Below are positions 15,923 through 24,674 of a DNA stretch of 54,824 nucleotides, piece after piece. How positions within the stretch are numbered: the stretch's first letter is position 1; every line of letters starts with the position of its first letter. The stretch covers positions 1 through 54,824 of the forward strand of contig DLQO01000077.1 of NCBI GenBank assembly GCA_002478765.1, given 5' to 3'. A program made the position numbers and the translations under genes. The stretch is from Flavobacteriales bacterium UBA7430. GTDB taxonomy: Bacteria; Bacteroidota; Bacteroidia; Flavobacteriales; UBA7430. Below the pieces are notes generated by a model. That model saw only the letters and a program-made list of their open reading frames with translations. It was not told the DNA's origin and did not search any database.

Positions 15923-17035
15923 TTAGTTAATTACGATTTCATTTGTACTTAATCTGTAACTTCTTGAAGGTGTTTTGCTGTATCCAGCACGAAAAATCAT
16001 CCAAATCTTTTTAGGATTGACCGGCTGAGTCAATTTTGCTTCAATTTCACTGTAGGCATTTTCGTTTGTAATCAAAGACCCAAAGGGTTGGATATAAGCG
16101 TTTTCATCAGTCATGATTAACCAAGTCCTGGCAAACATTCTACCACATTGAACCCAATCTTCTGTTTGTTTAAAAGCACCTGCAAACCAACATATCGTAC
16201 TCGTACCTTTGAATGTTGATATGTAATATTTTTTCAACAACTTTTTACGAAAACCTTTGGTCCATTTTTGATGGTTTTTAAAAATTGACCTCGTTAAACG
16301 ACCTGAAAACCCCATGCACTTTGTCCAAAGTCCATCTTTATAAAATTCAGCTTCTTTTTTATTGTATCGAAACAATTGGTCAAGTTCATTTCTATTGGGG
16401 TTTGAACCTAAATCTTCAAATAAGGCTTTTTCATTTAAGGTCGTTACAAAATCAATCAACTCACTTTCAGATGAATGAAAAAAATCATGTCCAAATTTTT
16501 TAGATTCTTTTTTTATTCGTTGAAGAGTGTTTTCATCAAGTCTTTTACCATCATAATGTGTGCGTGAGGTTCTTCTTTCAACAATTAACTCTTTATTTAG
16601 CTCCTCTTTTTCGGAGCTTGAAACAAGTTTGAGCTTTGCAAAAATCGTTGGCTTCATCGATTTAATTGAAATTGGATCATACAGACGATCTGTTATAACT
16701 TTATAGCCGAATGGAGCTGCCGCAATGGAAAGGTGCTCTATAAAGACCCCCATTGCGATTGTTGTAAATATGGAGTCTGAATCTCCTACCGGGAGAAGTC
16801 TTTCAGGGTTGTATAAAAGCTCTGCTTCGGTTTCTGAGATTATTTTTATTTGGTGTGGTTGTAAGTTGTGTATGGTAGGGCACCAACGAGCTATTTCTAC
16901 CAACCCCCTCCAGCTAGGAGGTTTGTATGGACTGGTTTTCGTTGAGGCCCATAGCTTTTTCAATGGATTTGAAAATAGGACAAAGGTTACTCCAAATAAT
17001 AGCTTTTTTATGAATACTCGTCTTAAATACCTCAC
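15923..17035 (-). CDS. Exported nitroreductase family protein with Tat-like leader
   Basis: A 370-aa nitroreductase-fold flavoprotein with a leader beginning MRYLRRVFIKKLLFG, which fits the twin-arginine consensus (RRxFIK), followed by a hydrophobic stretch. A folded FMN enzyme carried to the periplasm by Tat would make sense. The FMN-binding start of the domain is WCPTIHNLQPHQIKI (about 49-63), and the latter part contains AFKQTEDWVQCGRMFARTWLIM. The protein is long for the family, with an insertion between about 130 and 220. Co-transcribed with the PaaK-like gene (3-nt gap). Substrate unknown. Confidence 0.78.
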   Translation of the reverse strand: MRYLRRVFIKKLLFGVTFVLFSNPLKKLWASTKTSPYKPPSWRGLVEIARWCPTIHNLQPHQIKIISETEAELLYNPERLLPVGDSDSIFTTIAMGVFIEHLSIAAAPFGYKVITDRLYDPISIKSMKPTIFAKLKLVSSSEKEELNKELIVERRTSRTHYDGKRLDENTLQRIKKESKKFGHDFFHSSESELIDFVTTLNEKALFEDLGSNPNRNELDQLFRYNKKEAEFYKDGLWTKCMGFSGRLTRSIFKNHQKWTKGFRKKLLKKYYISTFKGTSTICWFAGAFKQTEDWVQCGRMFARTWLIMTDENAYIQPFGSLITNENAYSEIEAKLTQPVNPKKIWMIFRAGYSKTPSRSYRLSTNEIVIN

Positions 17036-17093
17036 ATTTAATTACTTTTTCTAAAGGATTATACACATATGATTTTAAAGCAGTCCATGATTT

Positions 17094-17108
17094 GTTGTAT
17101 AATACAAC
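17094..17108. promoter_or_regulatory. Perfect 7-1-7 palindrome upstream of the nitroreductase-PaaK pair
   Basis: GTTGTATAATACAAC is a perfect inverted repeat of 7 bases around one central base, 59 bp upstream of the nitroreductase start. It could be a repressor operator for the pair. I could not find a clean TAnnTTTG element beside it. The remainder of 17036-17257 is AT-rich with nothing else recognisable. Confidence 0.35.
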
Positions 17109-17260
17109 TGGCTACAAACAATTATACGAAAACAAAAAAGGAATTGAAACATTCTGGCAAAATACATCACCAAAACTTGTGTAAAATAAACCAACATGAA
17201 TTTAACGACGACGGACAATATATAAAACGGCATAGGCCCCTCCAGTATAAAAAACCAAAT

Positions 17261-17291
17261 AAAAAAGCCTCCGCTTTTGCGGAGGCTTTTT
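17261..17291 (-). terminator. Rho-independent terminator of tRNA-Val
   Basis: An 8-bp stem GCCTCCGC/GCGGAGGC (17267-17274 with 17279-17286) around a 4-base loop, flanked by A runs on the left that read as a T tail on the minus strand. It starts 4 nt after the tRNA 3' end. Confidence 0.9.
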
Positions 17292-17294
17292 GTG

Positions 17295-17369
17295 TGGGCG
17301 ATACTGGATTCGAACCAGTGACCCCCTGCTTGTAAGGCAGGTGCTCTGAACCAACTGAGCTAATCGCCC
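17295..17369 (-). tRNA. tRNA-Val (anticodon UAC)
   Basis: 75 nt on the minus strand. The acceptor GGGCGAT/ATCGCCC, D-arm GCTC/GAGC, anticodon stem CCTGC/GCAGG with loop CTTACAA (anticodon TAC) and T-arm ACTGG-TTCGAAT-CCAGT all pair. The discriminator base is A. The CCA end is not encoded (CACA follows). Confidence 0.97.
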
Positions 17370-17470
17370 GATACATTTAAGAACTGTTTACTGTTTCAAT
17401 CAGCGAGTGCAAATATAAAAATCATTTTCATACTTGCACAAAAATTTTAGGGATTAATTTGAGAAGATTA

Positions 17471-18682
17471 TTAAAGAATTTCTGCCACCACAAAAGTACT
17501 TCCACCCACAAAAATCAAATCGTCCTCATTAGCAAGCTCTTGCGCTTTAGCCAAAGCTTCTTTTGGATGCTCTACCGAAATTCCTGAAAGCGAATGTTGT
17601 GCGGCTTTTTCCGACAAAATCGAGACCGAAAGAGCTCTGGGGATGTTTGGCTGACAGAAAATGTACTGCGCATCCTGGGGTAAAAGACTTAAAATAGCAT
17701 CCACATCCTTGTCCCCCACCATACCGATAACCAGCCATAAATTCTGACAAACTTCCTTTTTCAACTGTTTCACGATGGATTCAATCGCGTGGGTGTTGTG
17801 TCCGGTATCACATATCACCCTAGGGCGCTCTGAGATTTGCTCCCAACGCCCTCGCAGCTTGGTATTCTTTAGTACGTTAAGCAAACCCTGCATCAAGGCT
17901 TCCTCCCTGATGTCCCAACCCAAAGCTCTCAGTTGAACAACCGCCTCATGGACCGTAGCAATATTTTCCTGCTGACAAGCGCCGTTCAAAGCACTGGTGA
18001 AAGAATGTTCAACTTTGGAAAAGTAATAACTTGATTTTTTATTTTCTGCTTCTTCCTTCAACACCGACAATACTTCTTCTGTTGTGGGTCCAAAGACCAC
18101 AGGGACTTCGGCTTTGATGATTCCAGCTTTTTCTCTAGCGATTAACGCAATCGTATCGCCTAAGATATTTTGATGATCCAAAGCTACATTGGTGATCACA
18201 GAAAGTTCAGGCTTGATGATGTTGGTGGCATCCAACCGACCTCCCAAACCGGTTTCAATAACAGCTATATCTACTTCACTTTTGGAAAAATGAGCAAAGG
18301 CTAATGCGGTGGTCATCTCAAAAAAAGAGGGGCTAATGCCCTTAAAATCCGCTTGGTAATTCCTTACAAAACCTACCACCTCTGCTTCAGAAATCATGAT
18401 TCCGTTGATTTTGATGCGCTCTCTAAAATCTTTGAGATGTGGAGAGGTATACAAACCTACTTTATAACCTTGTTCTTGTAGTACCGAAGCCAAGAGATGG
18501 CATGAAGATCCTTTCCCATTGGTGCCTGCTACATGAATGCATTTGATCTTGTTTTGGGGCTGATGAAGTCGTTCACAAAGAGCTCTGATATTGCTCAGGT
18601 CTTCTTTATAGGCAGATTGACCCACACGCTGAAAGGAAGCCAATTGCTGAAACAGCCAATCCAAGGTTTCCTGATAATTCAT
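17471..18682 (-). CDS. folC: Bifunctional folylpolyglutamate synthase/dihydrofolate synthase
   Basis: 403 aa, the normal FolC size. The Mur-ligase-type P-loop is VAGTNGKGSS (about 50-59), followed by YTSPHLKDFRERI and ETGLGGRLDATN (about 142-153), which are FolC signatures, and ICDTGHNTHA in the C-terminal domain. It adds glutamate to dihydropteroate and then to folates in the cytosol. Its ATG directly abuts the stop of the tonB-like gene (18682/18683), so it ends the exbB-exbD-tonB-like operon, an arrangement that is about layout rather than shared function. Confidence 0.95.
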   Translation of the reverse strand: MNYQETLDWLFQQLASFQRVGQSAYKEDLSNIRALCERLHQPQNKIKCIHVAGTNGKGSSCHLLASVLQEQGYKVGLYTSPHLKDFRERIKINGIMISEAEVVGFVRNYQADFKGISPSFFEMTTALAFAHFSKSEVDIAVIETGLGGRLDATNIIKPELSVITNVALDHQNILGDTIALIAREKAGIIKAEVPVVFGPTTEEVLSVLKEEAENKKSSYYFSKVEHSFTSALNGACQQENIATVHEAVVQLRALGWDIREEALMQGLLNVLKNTKLRGRWEQISERPRVICDTGHNTHAIESIVKQLKKEVCQNLWLVIGMVGDKDVDAILSLLPQDAQYIFCQPNIPRALSVSILSEKAAQHSLSGISVEHPKEALAKAQELANEDDLIFVGGSTFVVAEIL

Positions 18683-19480
18683 CTACTGCTTTCTAAAATT
18701 GTATATGATAGAGCCAATTTGGGTGGGCATGGCATTCGCATCAGCCAACCAAGTGGTTTTTAGTGCAGCTGATTTGGCTTCTTTCACTAAACATGGTGAT
18801 GTGTCTGTGGTATTCTTTAAATCGAGCTCAGACTTGTAGGTCTGCCCTTCAGCGTTTACCCATACACGTATAACCACACGACCTGTTTCGTTACAGGCGT
18901 AATTGGGTTTGGGTTTTACGATGGCTTGACGATCACCAAGCTCATAACCGTCGGAAAAACTACCTTCTCCACCCACGGCTTCCTGATCCCCCTGCAGGCT
19001 CCCGCTTTCGTTACCTTGCGCAGCTTCTACGTCGGTAGTGCCCGAAGATTCCGCTTCGTCGCTTTGAAACAAACTGGATAGTGCTTGTTGGAGTTCATTA
19101 CTGGCTTGAAGCTTCTTCTCATCTGCTTGAACCGCTTGGGGTTCCTCTATTTGTTTCGTTTCTTCTTCTGCAGAGATGCTGGGTGCATCGTCGAGATCCT
19201 GGGTCACAACATCTTCGGAAACATCAAGCTGCACTTCGGATGCTGAAACTTCCGTTTCCAAAATAACTTCTTCGAGGATTTCGGTCAGAATTTCTTGGGT
19301 TTGGGTAATTTCTTCTCCCGTACCTTCTTCTGCGTATCCGAATTCAATAGCAATCCCCTCTTCTATTTTTGGATCCATGTATTTCAAGCCGAAGGAATAG
19401 AAAGCAAATACAACAAGCAGATGAACTAGAATCGTTACCAGTAATGCTCTGCGTTTGTATGTATTTCGAATTAGGCTCAT
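18683..19480 (-). CDS. TonB/TolA-like energy transducer with acidic linker
   Basis: 265 aa. One N-terminal membrane helix (about 13-35, ALLVTILVHLLVVFAFYSFGL) is followed by a long periplasmic linker and a small C-terminal domain (about 195-265) with VVIRVWVNAEGQTYKSELD and two cysteines (YACNETG, SPCLVKE) that could form a disulfide. The linker is rich in Glu, Asp, Gln and Ser instead of the usual Pro/Lys, so it is unusually acidic. Position after exbB and exbD makes it the transducer of that motor. Whether it serves outer-membrane import (TonB) or envelope constriction (TolA) cannot be decided here. Its ATG overlaps the exbD stop by 4 nt (ATGA). Confidence 0.8.
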   Translation of the reverse strand: MSLIRNTYKRRALLVTILVHLLVVFAFYSFGLKYMDPKIEEGIAIEFGYAEEGTGEEITQTQEILTEILEEVILETEVSASEVQLDVSEDVVTQDLDDAPSISAEEETKQIEEPQAVQADEKKLQASNELQQALSSLFQSDEAESSGTTDVEAAQGNESGSLQGDQEAVGGEGSFSDGYELGDRQAIVKPKPNYACNETGRVVIRVWVNAEGQTYKSELDLKNTTDTSPCLVKEAKSAALKTTWLADANAMPTQIGSIIYNFRKQ

Positions 19481-19872
19481 CGTTTCTGCTGTGTGGCCAA
19501 AACAATTTTGAATTTATTTCTATAGGCAATATCCATTACCTCTACAGCGTGTTCTAAAGGAACGGATTTATCAACCCTAAGGATGACTACCTGCTCATCC
19601 TGACCGGTCATCTTTTCCATCAGTTGAGCCTCCAGGTATTTGAGCTCTACCATTTCTTTATCGATAAAATACTCGAAATTTTCATTGATAGAAACCGACA
19701 CGCGCTGCTTTTTAACGGTTTGAGCATTACTCTTGGGTAAAACCAAATCTAGAGCATTCGTGGTTACTAAAGTAGAAGTAAGCATGAAAAAAATGAGCAA
19801 TAAAAATACAATGTCCGTCATGGAGGACATGCTGAAAGATGCACTTACTTTATTTTTCCTTTTCAGTGCCAT
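19477..19872 (-). CDS. exbD: ExbD/TolR family proton-channel protein
   Basis: 131 aa with one membrane helix (about 15-38). MTDIVFLLLIFFMLTST contains the conserved aspartate that carries protons (D19 in SMTDIVF). A periplasmic domain follows. It forms the stator with the ExbB/TolQ protein encoded 2 nt upstream and transmits the proton-motive force to the TonB-like protein downstream. Confidence 0.93.
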   Translation of the reverse strand: MALKRKNKVSASFSMSSMTDIVFLLLIFFMLTSTLVTTNALDLVLPKSNAQTVKKQRVSVSINENFEYFIDKEMVELKYLEAQLMEKMTGQDEQVVILRVDKSVPLEHAVEVMDIAYRNKFKIVLATQQKR

Positions 19873-19874
19873 GC

Positions 19875-20585
19875 TTAGTTATTTTCTGAAATGACATCTA
19901 AAAATTCTGCGGTTCCTTGATCCATCTTAAAAGTAGCCTTTGTAACCTTGGCAACCAATTGGTTGTAGGCTAGATAAGCAACAATACCGACAATCAATCC
20001 GGCTACAGTCGTCGTCATGGCTGTGTAAATACCTTTGGAAAGCATTTCCACATCGATTTGTCCGCCTGCACTAGCCATCTCGTGAAAAGCTAAAATCATT
20101 CCGATCACGGTACCTAAAAACCCAATCATGGGAGCGGCACCGGCAATTGTTGCTAAGGATGATAAGTTGTGTTCGAGCTTATAAACTTCTAAATTCCCTT
20201 GACGCTCCATAGCATCTTGGATGTTTTTTGAACCTCCCTTGGCGAGAGCTCCTTTAGCGACTATATTGGCAACGGCAGAGGATGACCGATTGCACAAAGC
20301 CACCACGGATTCTACTTTTTGGTCGGAAAGATAATCTTTCACTTTGCTCATGAATTGTGGCTCATCTTTTACAGCGCGCTGGATAACTTGAATACGTTCC
20401 AAGAAGTAGTAAACCGTCAATATGGAGAGTGCTCCCAAAGTCAACATGATGATTTGGCCACCCAATCCACCGCTGGTGATCAATTCGATTATCGAAAGTG
20501 TTTTTTCAACGGGCTCGCTGGTCTGAGCTAAATCAATACCCAAGGAATCAACAGCAATTGGAGCTTGTAAAAGAATTGTTTTCAT
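19875..20585 (-). CDS. exbB: MotA/TolQ/ExbB family proton-channel protein
   Basis: 236 aa. A helix at about 42-62 is followed by a cytoplasmic loop and two more helices at about 145-170 and 185-210. The family motif AGAAPMIGFLGTVIGMILAF and the second motif MTTTVAGLIVGIVAYLAYNQL are intact. A 35-residue N-terminal extension precedes the first helix. First gene of the exbB-exbD-tonB-like-folC unit. Confidence 0.94.
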   Translation of the reverse strand: MKTILLQAPIAVDSLGIDLAQTSEPVEKTLSIIELITSGGLGGQIIMLTLGALSILTVYYFLERIQVIQRAVKDEPQFMSKVKDYLSDQKVESVVALCNRSSSAVANIVAKGALAKGGSKNIQDAMERQGNLEVYKLEHNLSSLATIAGAAPMIGFLGTVIGMILAFHEMASAGGQIDVEMLSKGIYTAMTTTVAGLIVGIVAYLAYNQLVAKVTKATFKMDQGTAEFLDVISENN

Positions 20586-20625
20586 CAGTAAGTTGTTTGT
20601 GCGTTGCTAAAAGAACGCCATTGTG

Positions 20626-21957
20626 TCAAATAGATTGCATCAAAATATAAGTACCTGCACCAGCAAAGTATCCCAATAAAGCTAACAAAGAAATCTTTTT
20701 CAAATACCATACGAAATCAATCTTTTCAAGGCCCATTACTGCCACACCCGATGCGGAACCGATAATTAAGGCACTGCCTCCAGTTCCCGCACAGAATGCT
20801 AAAAACTGCCAGAAAACGCCGTCTTGAGAAAAGTTTCCTAGGGTTGTGACTTCATACATTCCCATAGCACCAGCTACCAAAGGAACGTTATCAACAATAG
20901 CAGATAACAAGCCAATAACGACGTTAATCGCATAAATATCCCCACCGAACCAAAGATCTAAACGTTCAGCAACTACAGCTAAATGTCCTGCCGTCTGAAG
21001 CCCAGCAACTGCGAGTAGTATACCTAGAAAGAACAAGACACTTGCTGTATCGACTTTTCGAAGTACTCCAATGACAGACAATTGTGATTTACCTTCTTTA
21101 TTTTTACTTCGGTGGATGATTTCTGTAGCAATCCACAACACACCCAAGCTCAACATCATTCCCATGAAAGGAGGAAGGTGCGTGATAGTTTTGAAAACAG
21201 GAACGAACAACAAACCTGCGAGTCCTAAAAAGAAAACTAGATTTCGCTCAAAAGGGGTGGTTGGATCTATATAATGCTCTAAGACTTTCGACTTCATGGG
21301 TCGAGTCACTTCACCTTTGAGAGTGAAAGTAAGCACCAATAAAGGAACCAACATGGCAACCAAACTCGGAATGATTAGTGTTTTGATGATGGTTAAAGCC
21401 GTTAACTGACCGCCTATCCAAAGCATCGTGGTGGTAACGTCGCCAATTGGAGACCAAGCCCCACCCGCATTCGCGGCAATCACCACAAAACCGGCAAAAA
21501 ACCAACGATCATGCTTATCGTCAATCAACTTTCTCAACAAAGAAATCATGACGATGGATGTGGTCAGATTGTCTAAAGCAGCTGAGAAAAAGAAAGTGAG
21601 AATACTAACAACCCACAACAACTTCACTCGGTTTTGGGTTTTAATTTTATCTGTAATGATGGAGAAACCTTCATGTGCATCAATCAACTCAACGATGGTC
21701 ATTGCCCCCATTAAGAAGAATAAAATACTGGATATTTCACTCAGGTGGTGCAACAGTTCTTCTTCTATAAAATGTTGATCAGCGCCACTGAGCACAAAAA
21801 GTGTCCACACCAAAACACCCGTAATTAAGGCCGAACCTGCTTTGTCAATCTTAAGGGGATGTTCTAAAGCTATCGCAAGATAACCGATTACAAAAATGAC
21901 AATCATTAATATCAACATACGCTGAACGTTTTGAAATTGTAAGTTTAATACACTCAT
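20626..21957 (-). CDS. nhaD: Sodium/proton antiporter NhaD
   Basis: 443 aa with about 12 membrane helices, in the ion transporter superfamily. Diagnostic stretches are LDNLTTSIVMISLLRKLI, ANAGGAWSPIGDVTTTMLWI and AIVDNVPLVAGAMGMY. It exchanges Na+ (and Li+) for H+ across the inner membrane and is common in marine flavobacteria. It lies 40 nt upstream of exbB on the same strand, so the two may share transcripts. A candidate promoter TAACTTTG (minus strand, 21996-21989) lies 32 bp upstream of its start, with only a weak -33 element. Confidence 0.93.
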   Translation of the reverse strand: MSVLNLQFQNVQRMLILMIVIFVIGYLAIALEHPLKIDKAGSALITGVLVWTLFVLSGADQHFIEEELLHHLSEISSILFFLMGAMTIVELIDAHEGFSIITDKIKTQNRVKLLWVVSILTFFFSAALDNLTTSIVMISLLRKLIDDKHDRWFFAGFVVIAANAGGAWSPIGDVTTTMLWIGGQLTALTIIKTLIIPSLVAMLVPLLVLTFTLKGEVTRPMKSKVLEHYIDPTTPFERNLVFFLGLAGLLFVPVFKTITHLPPFMGMMLSLGVLWIATEIIHRSKNKEGKSQLSVIGVLRKVDTASVLFFLGILLAVAGLQTAGHLAVVAERLDLWFGGDIYAINVVIGLLSAIVDNVPLVAGAMGMYEVTTLGNFSQDGVFWQFLAFCAGTGGSALIIGSASGVAVMGLEKIDFVWYLKKISLLALLGYFAGAGTYILMQSI

Positions 21958-22083
21958 TCTCTTCGCTAACTGCTCCGAAAATTTCGCACAAAGTTAAAAA
22001 ACTATGGAGTAATTAAAGTAGTTCCCCACATTAATTCACCATATAAAACATACGCTTCTTAAATATCTCTTCTACACACCTTA

Positions 22084-23142
22084 TTAATCGGCATGTATCT
22101 TCCCGCTGCTGTGACTCTCAGAACAACCTGTAACACTAGAAAGCACGTTCACTTGCCCCTGATACCTCAACAAACCTAAAAAGGCAAAAGCCATCGCCTC
22201 CTTGGACTCTATGAGTAAAGGAGATGACTTAACCCAATGTCCGGGCGCGTAATGATTGAGTCGCTCCAAAAGAAAATTGTGATGGGTTCCTCCGCCAGAC
22301 ATGATGATGGATTTTAAGGAATAGCTCTTCACTACTGAACTCATCTGCACAGCAATGTGTTCCACAAAAGTTCTCATTTGAGATGTTGCAGACAACCCCG
22401 AACTTTTCAACAAAGGCAGTATCTGTTTATCTACCCACTCCCATGCAAGAGATTTGGGAAAGGACTTCTGGTAATAATCCAAACCGTTAAGTTGATGAAG
22501 CAAGTTTTCATTTAATTCTCCCTGTGAGGCTAAAGCCCCTTTATCGTCATAATCGATTCCAAAAGGAGCGCATAGATGATTCAACACGATGTTTACAGGG
22601 CACAGATCAAAAGCTCTTCGCTCCCCATCCAAATCAAAAGAAATGTTTGAAAACCCGCCCAAATTTAAGCATGCGTCGTGGTCAGAAAAAAGCAGTTTAT
22701 CGACTATTGGTACCAAAGGGGCTCCTTGTCCACCTCGTGCGACATCCTCCGCTCTAAAATCATATACAACAGGTCTGCCTGACATCTCATACAGAGGTTT
22801 TGGGTTTCCTATTTGCAGGGTGACTCCTTTTTCGGGCTCGTGGAAAACGGTATGACCGTGAGAGGCAATAAAATCGAGCTCAACCACCTTGTTTTCATCC
22901 ATAAATTGACGTACTTCTTGTGCCATCAACACACCAAAATCGAGTGACAACTCATTAATGAATATGGAAGACAGAGCGATTGCATTTCTTAAGCGCTCTT
23001 TGAAGACAGCATCATAAGGAACTGTTTTAAATTGCAAAATCTCATAAGACCACTGCCCCTGATTCTTGAACCTACAATATGCAATATCTAGACCATCTAA
23101 TGAGGTTCCAGACATCAAACCGATAACATAATACGCTTTCAA
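22084..23142 (-). CDS. anmK: Anhydro-N-acetylmuramic acid kinase
   Basis: 352 aa. The N-terminal phosphate-binding block GLMSGTSLDGLDIAYCRF (about 8-25), SHGHTVFHEP (about 94-103), DKLLFSDHDACLNLGGFSNIS and IIMSGGGTHHNFLLERL are AnmK signatures. It hydrates and phosphorylates 1,6-anhydro-MurNAc to MurNAc-6-phosphate in peptidoglycan recycling. It is a single gene divergent from the acyl-CoA dehydrogenase gene, with 92 bp between the starts. Confidence 0.95.
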   Translation of the reverse strand: MKAYYVIGLMSGTSLDGLDIAYCRFKNQGQWSYEILQFKTVPYDAVFKERLRNAIALSSIFINELSLDFGVLMAQEVRQFMDENKVVELDFIASHGHTVFHEPEKGVTLQIGNPKPLYEMSGRPVVYDFRAEDVARGGQGAPLVPIVDKLLFSDHDACLNLGGFSNISFDLDGERRAFDLCPVNIVLNHLCAPFGIDYDDKGALASQGELNENLLHQLNGLDYYQKSFPKSLAWEWVDKQILPLLKSSGLSATSQMRTFVEHIAVQMSSVVKSYSLKSIIMSGGGTHHNFLLERLNHYAPGHWVKSSPLLIESKEAMAFAFLGLLRYQGQVNVLSSVTGCSESHSSGKIHAD

Positions 23143-23234
23143 ATACCGTTGTTTATTTGCCCTCTAATTTGACTAAAAAAGTGTAAATTAGTGAGAGATT
23201 TAATGAAAAATATAATTTTAAAAAAAACAACCGA

Positions 23235-24374
23235 ATGAATTTTGAATTAAGTGAAGAACATCAAATGATTCGCGATGCCGCAAGAGATTTTGCACAAACA
23301 GAACTTTTACCGGGCGTTATTGAAAGAGATGAAAATCAATCGTTTCCAAACGAACAAATAAAAAAAATGGGGGATTTAGGCTTCCTGGGCATGATGGTTT
23401 CTCCTAAGTATGGAGGAGGAGGTATGGATACAATCTCTTACATTTTAGCCATGGAAGAGCTCTCTAAAGTAGATGCCTCAGCCTCTGTCGTTATGTCTGT
23501 CAACAATTCATTGGTGTGTTGGGGTATTGAAAAATATGGAACCGAAGAACAAAAGCAAAAATACCTTCCAAGATTAACTTCAGGAGAAATTATTGGAGCC
23601 TTCTGCTTGTCAGAGCCTGAAGCAGGATCTGATGCTACTTCACAAAAAACAACCGCTACTGACAAAGGAGATTACTACCTCGTAAACGGTACTAAAAACT
23701 GGATTACAAATGGTAGCACTGCTTCTGTATATATTGTTATCGCACAAACGGATGTCGAAAAAGGGCATCGAGGGATTAATGCCCTCATCATCGAAAAAGA
23801 CATGAAGGGCTTTGTGGTGGGCCCTAAGGAAAATAAAATGGGGATTCGCGGTTCAGACACCCATTCATTAATGTTTACGGATGTTAAAGTCCCGAAAGAA
23901 CATCGTATTGGCAAAGATGGTTTTGGGTTTAAATTTGCTATGCAAACCCTTGCGGGTGGTAGAATTGGCATCGCAGCTCAAGCGTTGGGAGTCGCATCTG
24001 GGGCTCTTGAACTAGCGCTGCAGTATTCCAAAGAAAGAAAGTCTTTCGGTAAAGCCATCTGTGATCATCAGGCCATTGCTTTTAAATTGGCAGACATGGC
24101 TACGGAAATTGAAGCTGCACGTTTGTTATGCTTCAGAGCCGCTTGGCACAAGGATCGTAACTTAGACTACACTGAGTCTGGCGCCATGGCCAAATTATTT
24201 TGCGCTGAAAAGGCGATGAGAATTACAACCGAAGCCGTACAAATACACGGAGGCTACGGGTTTGTTAAGGAGTACCACGTAGAAAGGTTGATGCGCGATG
24301 CGAAAATTACACAGATTTATGAGGGCACTTCTGAAATTCAGAAAATTGTAATATCCCGCTCCATTCTCAAATAA
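23235..24374 (+). CDS. Acyl-CoA dehydrogenase (short-chain type)
   Basis: 379 aa, standard length. GAFCLSEPEAGSDATSQKT (about 119-137) is the flavin/substrate motif, and QIYEGTSEIQKIVISR near the C-terminus carries the catalytic glutamate (YEGTSE) as in short-chain and butyryl-CoA dehydrogenases. It introduces a trans-2 double bond during fatty-acid or branched-chain degradation and passes electrons to ETF. It stands alone; an array of TGTTCAT repeats follows the stop codon. Confidence 0.93.
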   Translation: MNFELSEEHQMIRDAARDFAQTELLPGVIERDENQSFPNEQIKKMGDLGFLGMMVSPKYGGGGMDTISYILAMEELSKVDASASVVMSVNNSLVCWGIEKYGTEEQKQKYLPRLTSGEIIGAFCLSEPEAGSDATSQKTTATDKGDYYLVNGTKNWITNGSTASVYIVIAQTDVEKGHRGINALIIEKDMKGFVVGPKENKMGIRGSDTHSLMFTDVKVPKEHRIGKDGFGFKFAMQTLAGGRIGIAAQALGVASGALELALQYSKERKSFGKAICDHQAIAFKLADMATEIEAARLLCFRAAWHKDRNLDYTESGAMAKLFCAEKAMRITTEAVQIHGGYGFVKEYHVERLMRDAKITQIYEGTSEIQKIVISRSILK

Positions 24375-24380
24375 CCCAAT

Positions 24381-24506
24381 TTATGAACAAATGTTCATAA
24401 AGTAATGAACAACACTTATTGATGTTCATAAAGTCAAATTACTATTGTTTACAAACACCCCAAATTACTGATAAACAGACCCTCCCCTGTTTGTAAATAT
24501 GTTCAT
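24381..24506. repeat. Five TGTTCAT/ATGAACA half-sites between acyl-CoA dehydrogenase and rpsP
   Basis: TTATGAACA-AA-TGTTCATAA (24381-24400) is a perfect 9-bp inverted repeat. Further half-sites are ATGAACA 24405-24411, TGTTCAT 24423-24429 and TGTTCAT 24500-24506. The 13-mer ATGTTCATAAAGT occurs exactly twice (24391 and 24422), 31 bp or about three helical turns apart. A TTTACAAACA...TGTTTGTAAA inverted pair lies between the last two half-sites, and CAAATTACT is repeated nearby. The dense pattern suggests a regulator-binding array or folded RNA. The rest of 24375-24674 holds the rpsP promoter. Confidence 0.6.
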
Positions 24507-24583
24507 ATTAACATCGCCACTCCTCTCAGACGATTTCCTCCAACAAATTCTCAAAAACCCCTCCAAAAGAACGTTCTAACGCC

Positions 24584-24612
24584 TTGTTATTAAACAATAA
24601 AGCTTACATTTG
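24584..24612 (+). promoter_or_regulatory. Promoter of rpsP-rimM-SUI1 operon
   Basis: TTG (24584-24586), 18 nt, TACATTTG (24605-24612): a full match to the Bacteroidota consensus TTG-N18/19-TAnnTTTG, 62 bp upstream of the rpsP start. Confidence 0.7.
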
Positions 24613-24674
24613 CGCCTCTCTTCGAGAAAGAGAACTATTAATTAACCGGGTTTCGGACCCTCAAACAATTAACT

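Noticed and set aside
24381..24400. TTATGAACA repeats as DnaA boxes of a replication origin
   Set aside because: Each differs from TTATnCACA, the repeats are inverted pairs, and no dnaA, dnaN, gyrB or AT-rich unwinding element is near.
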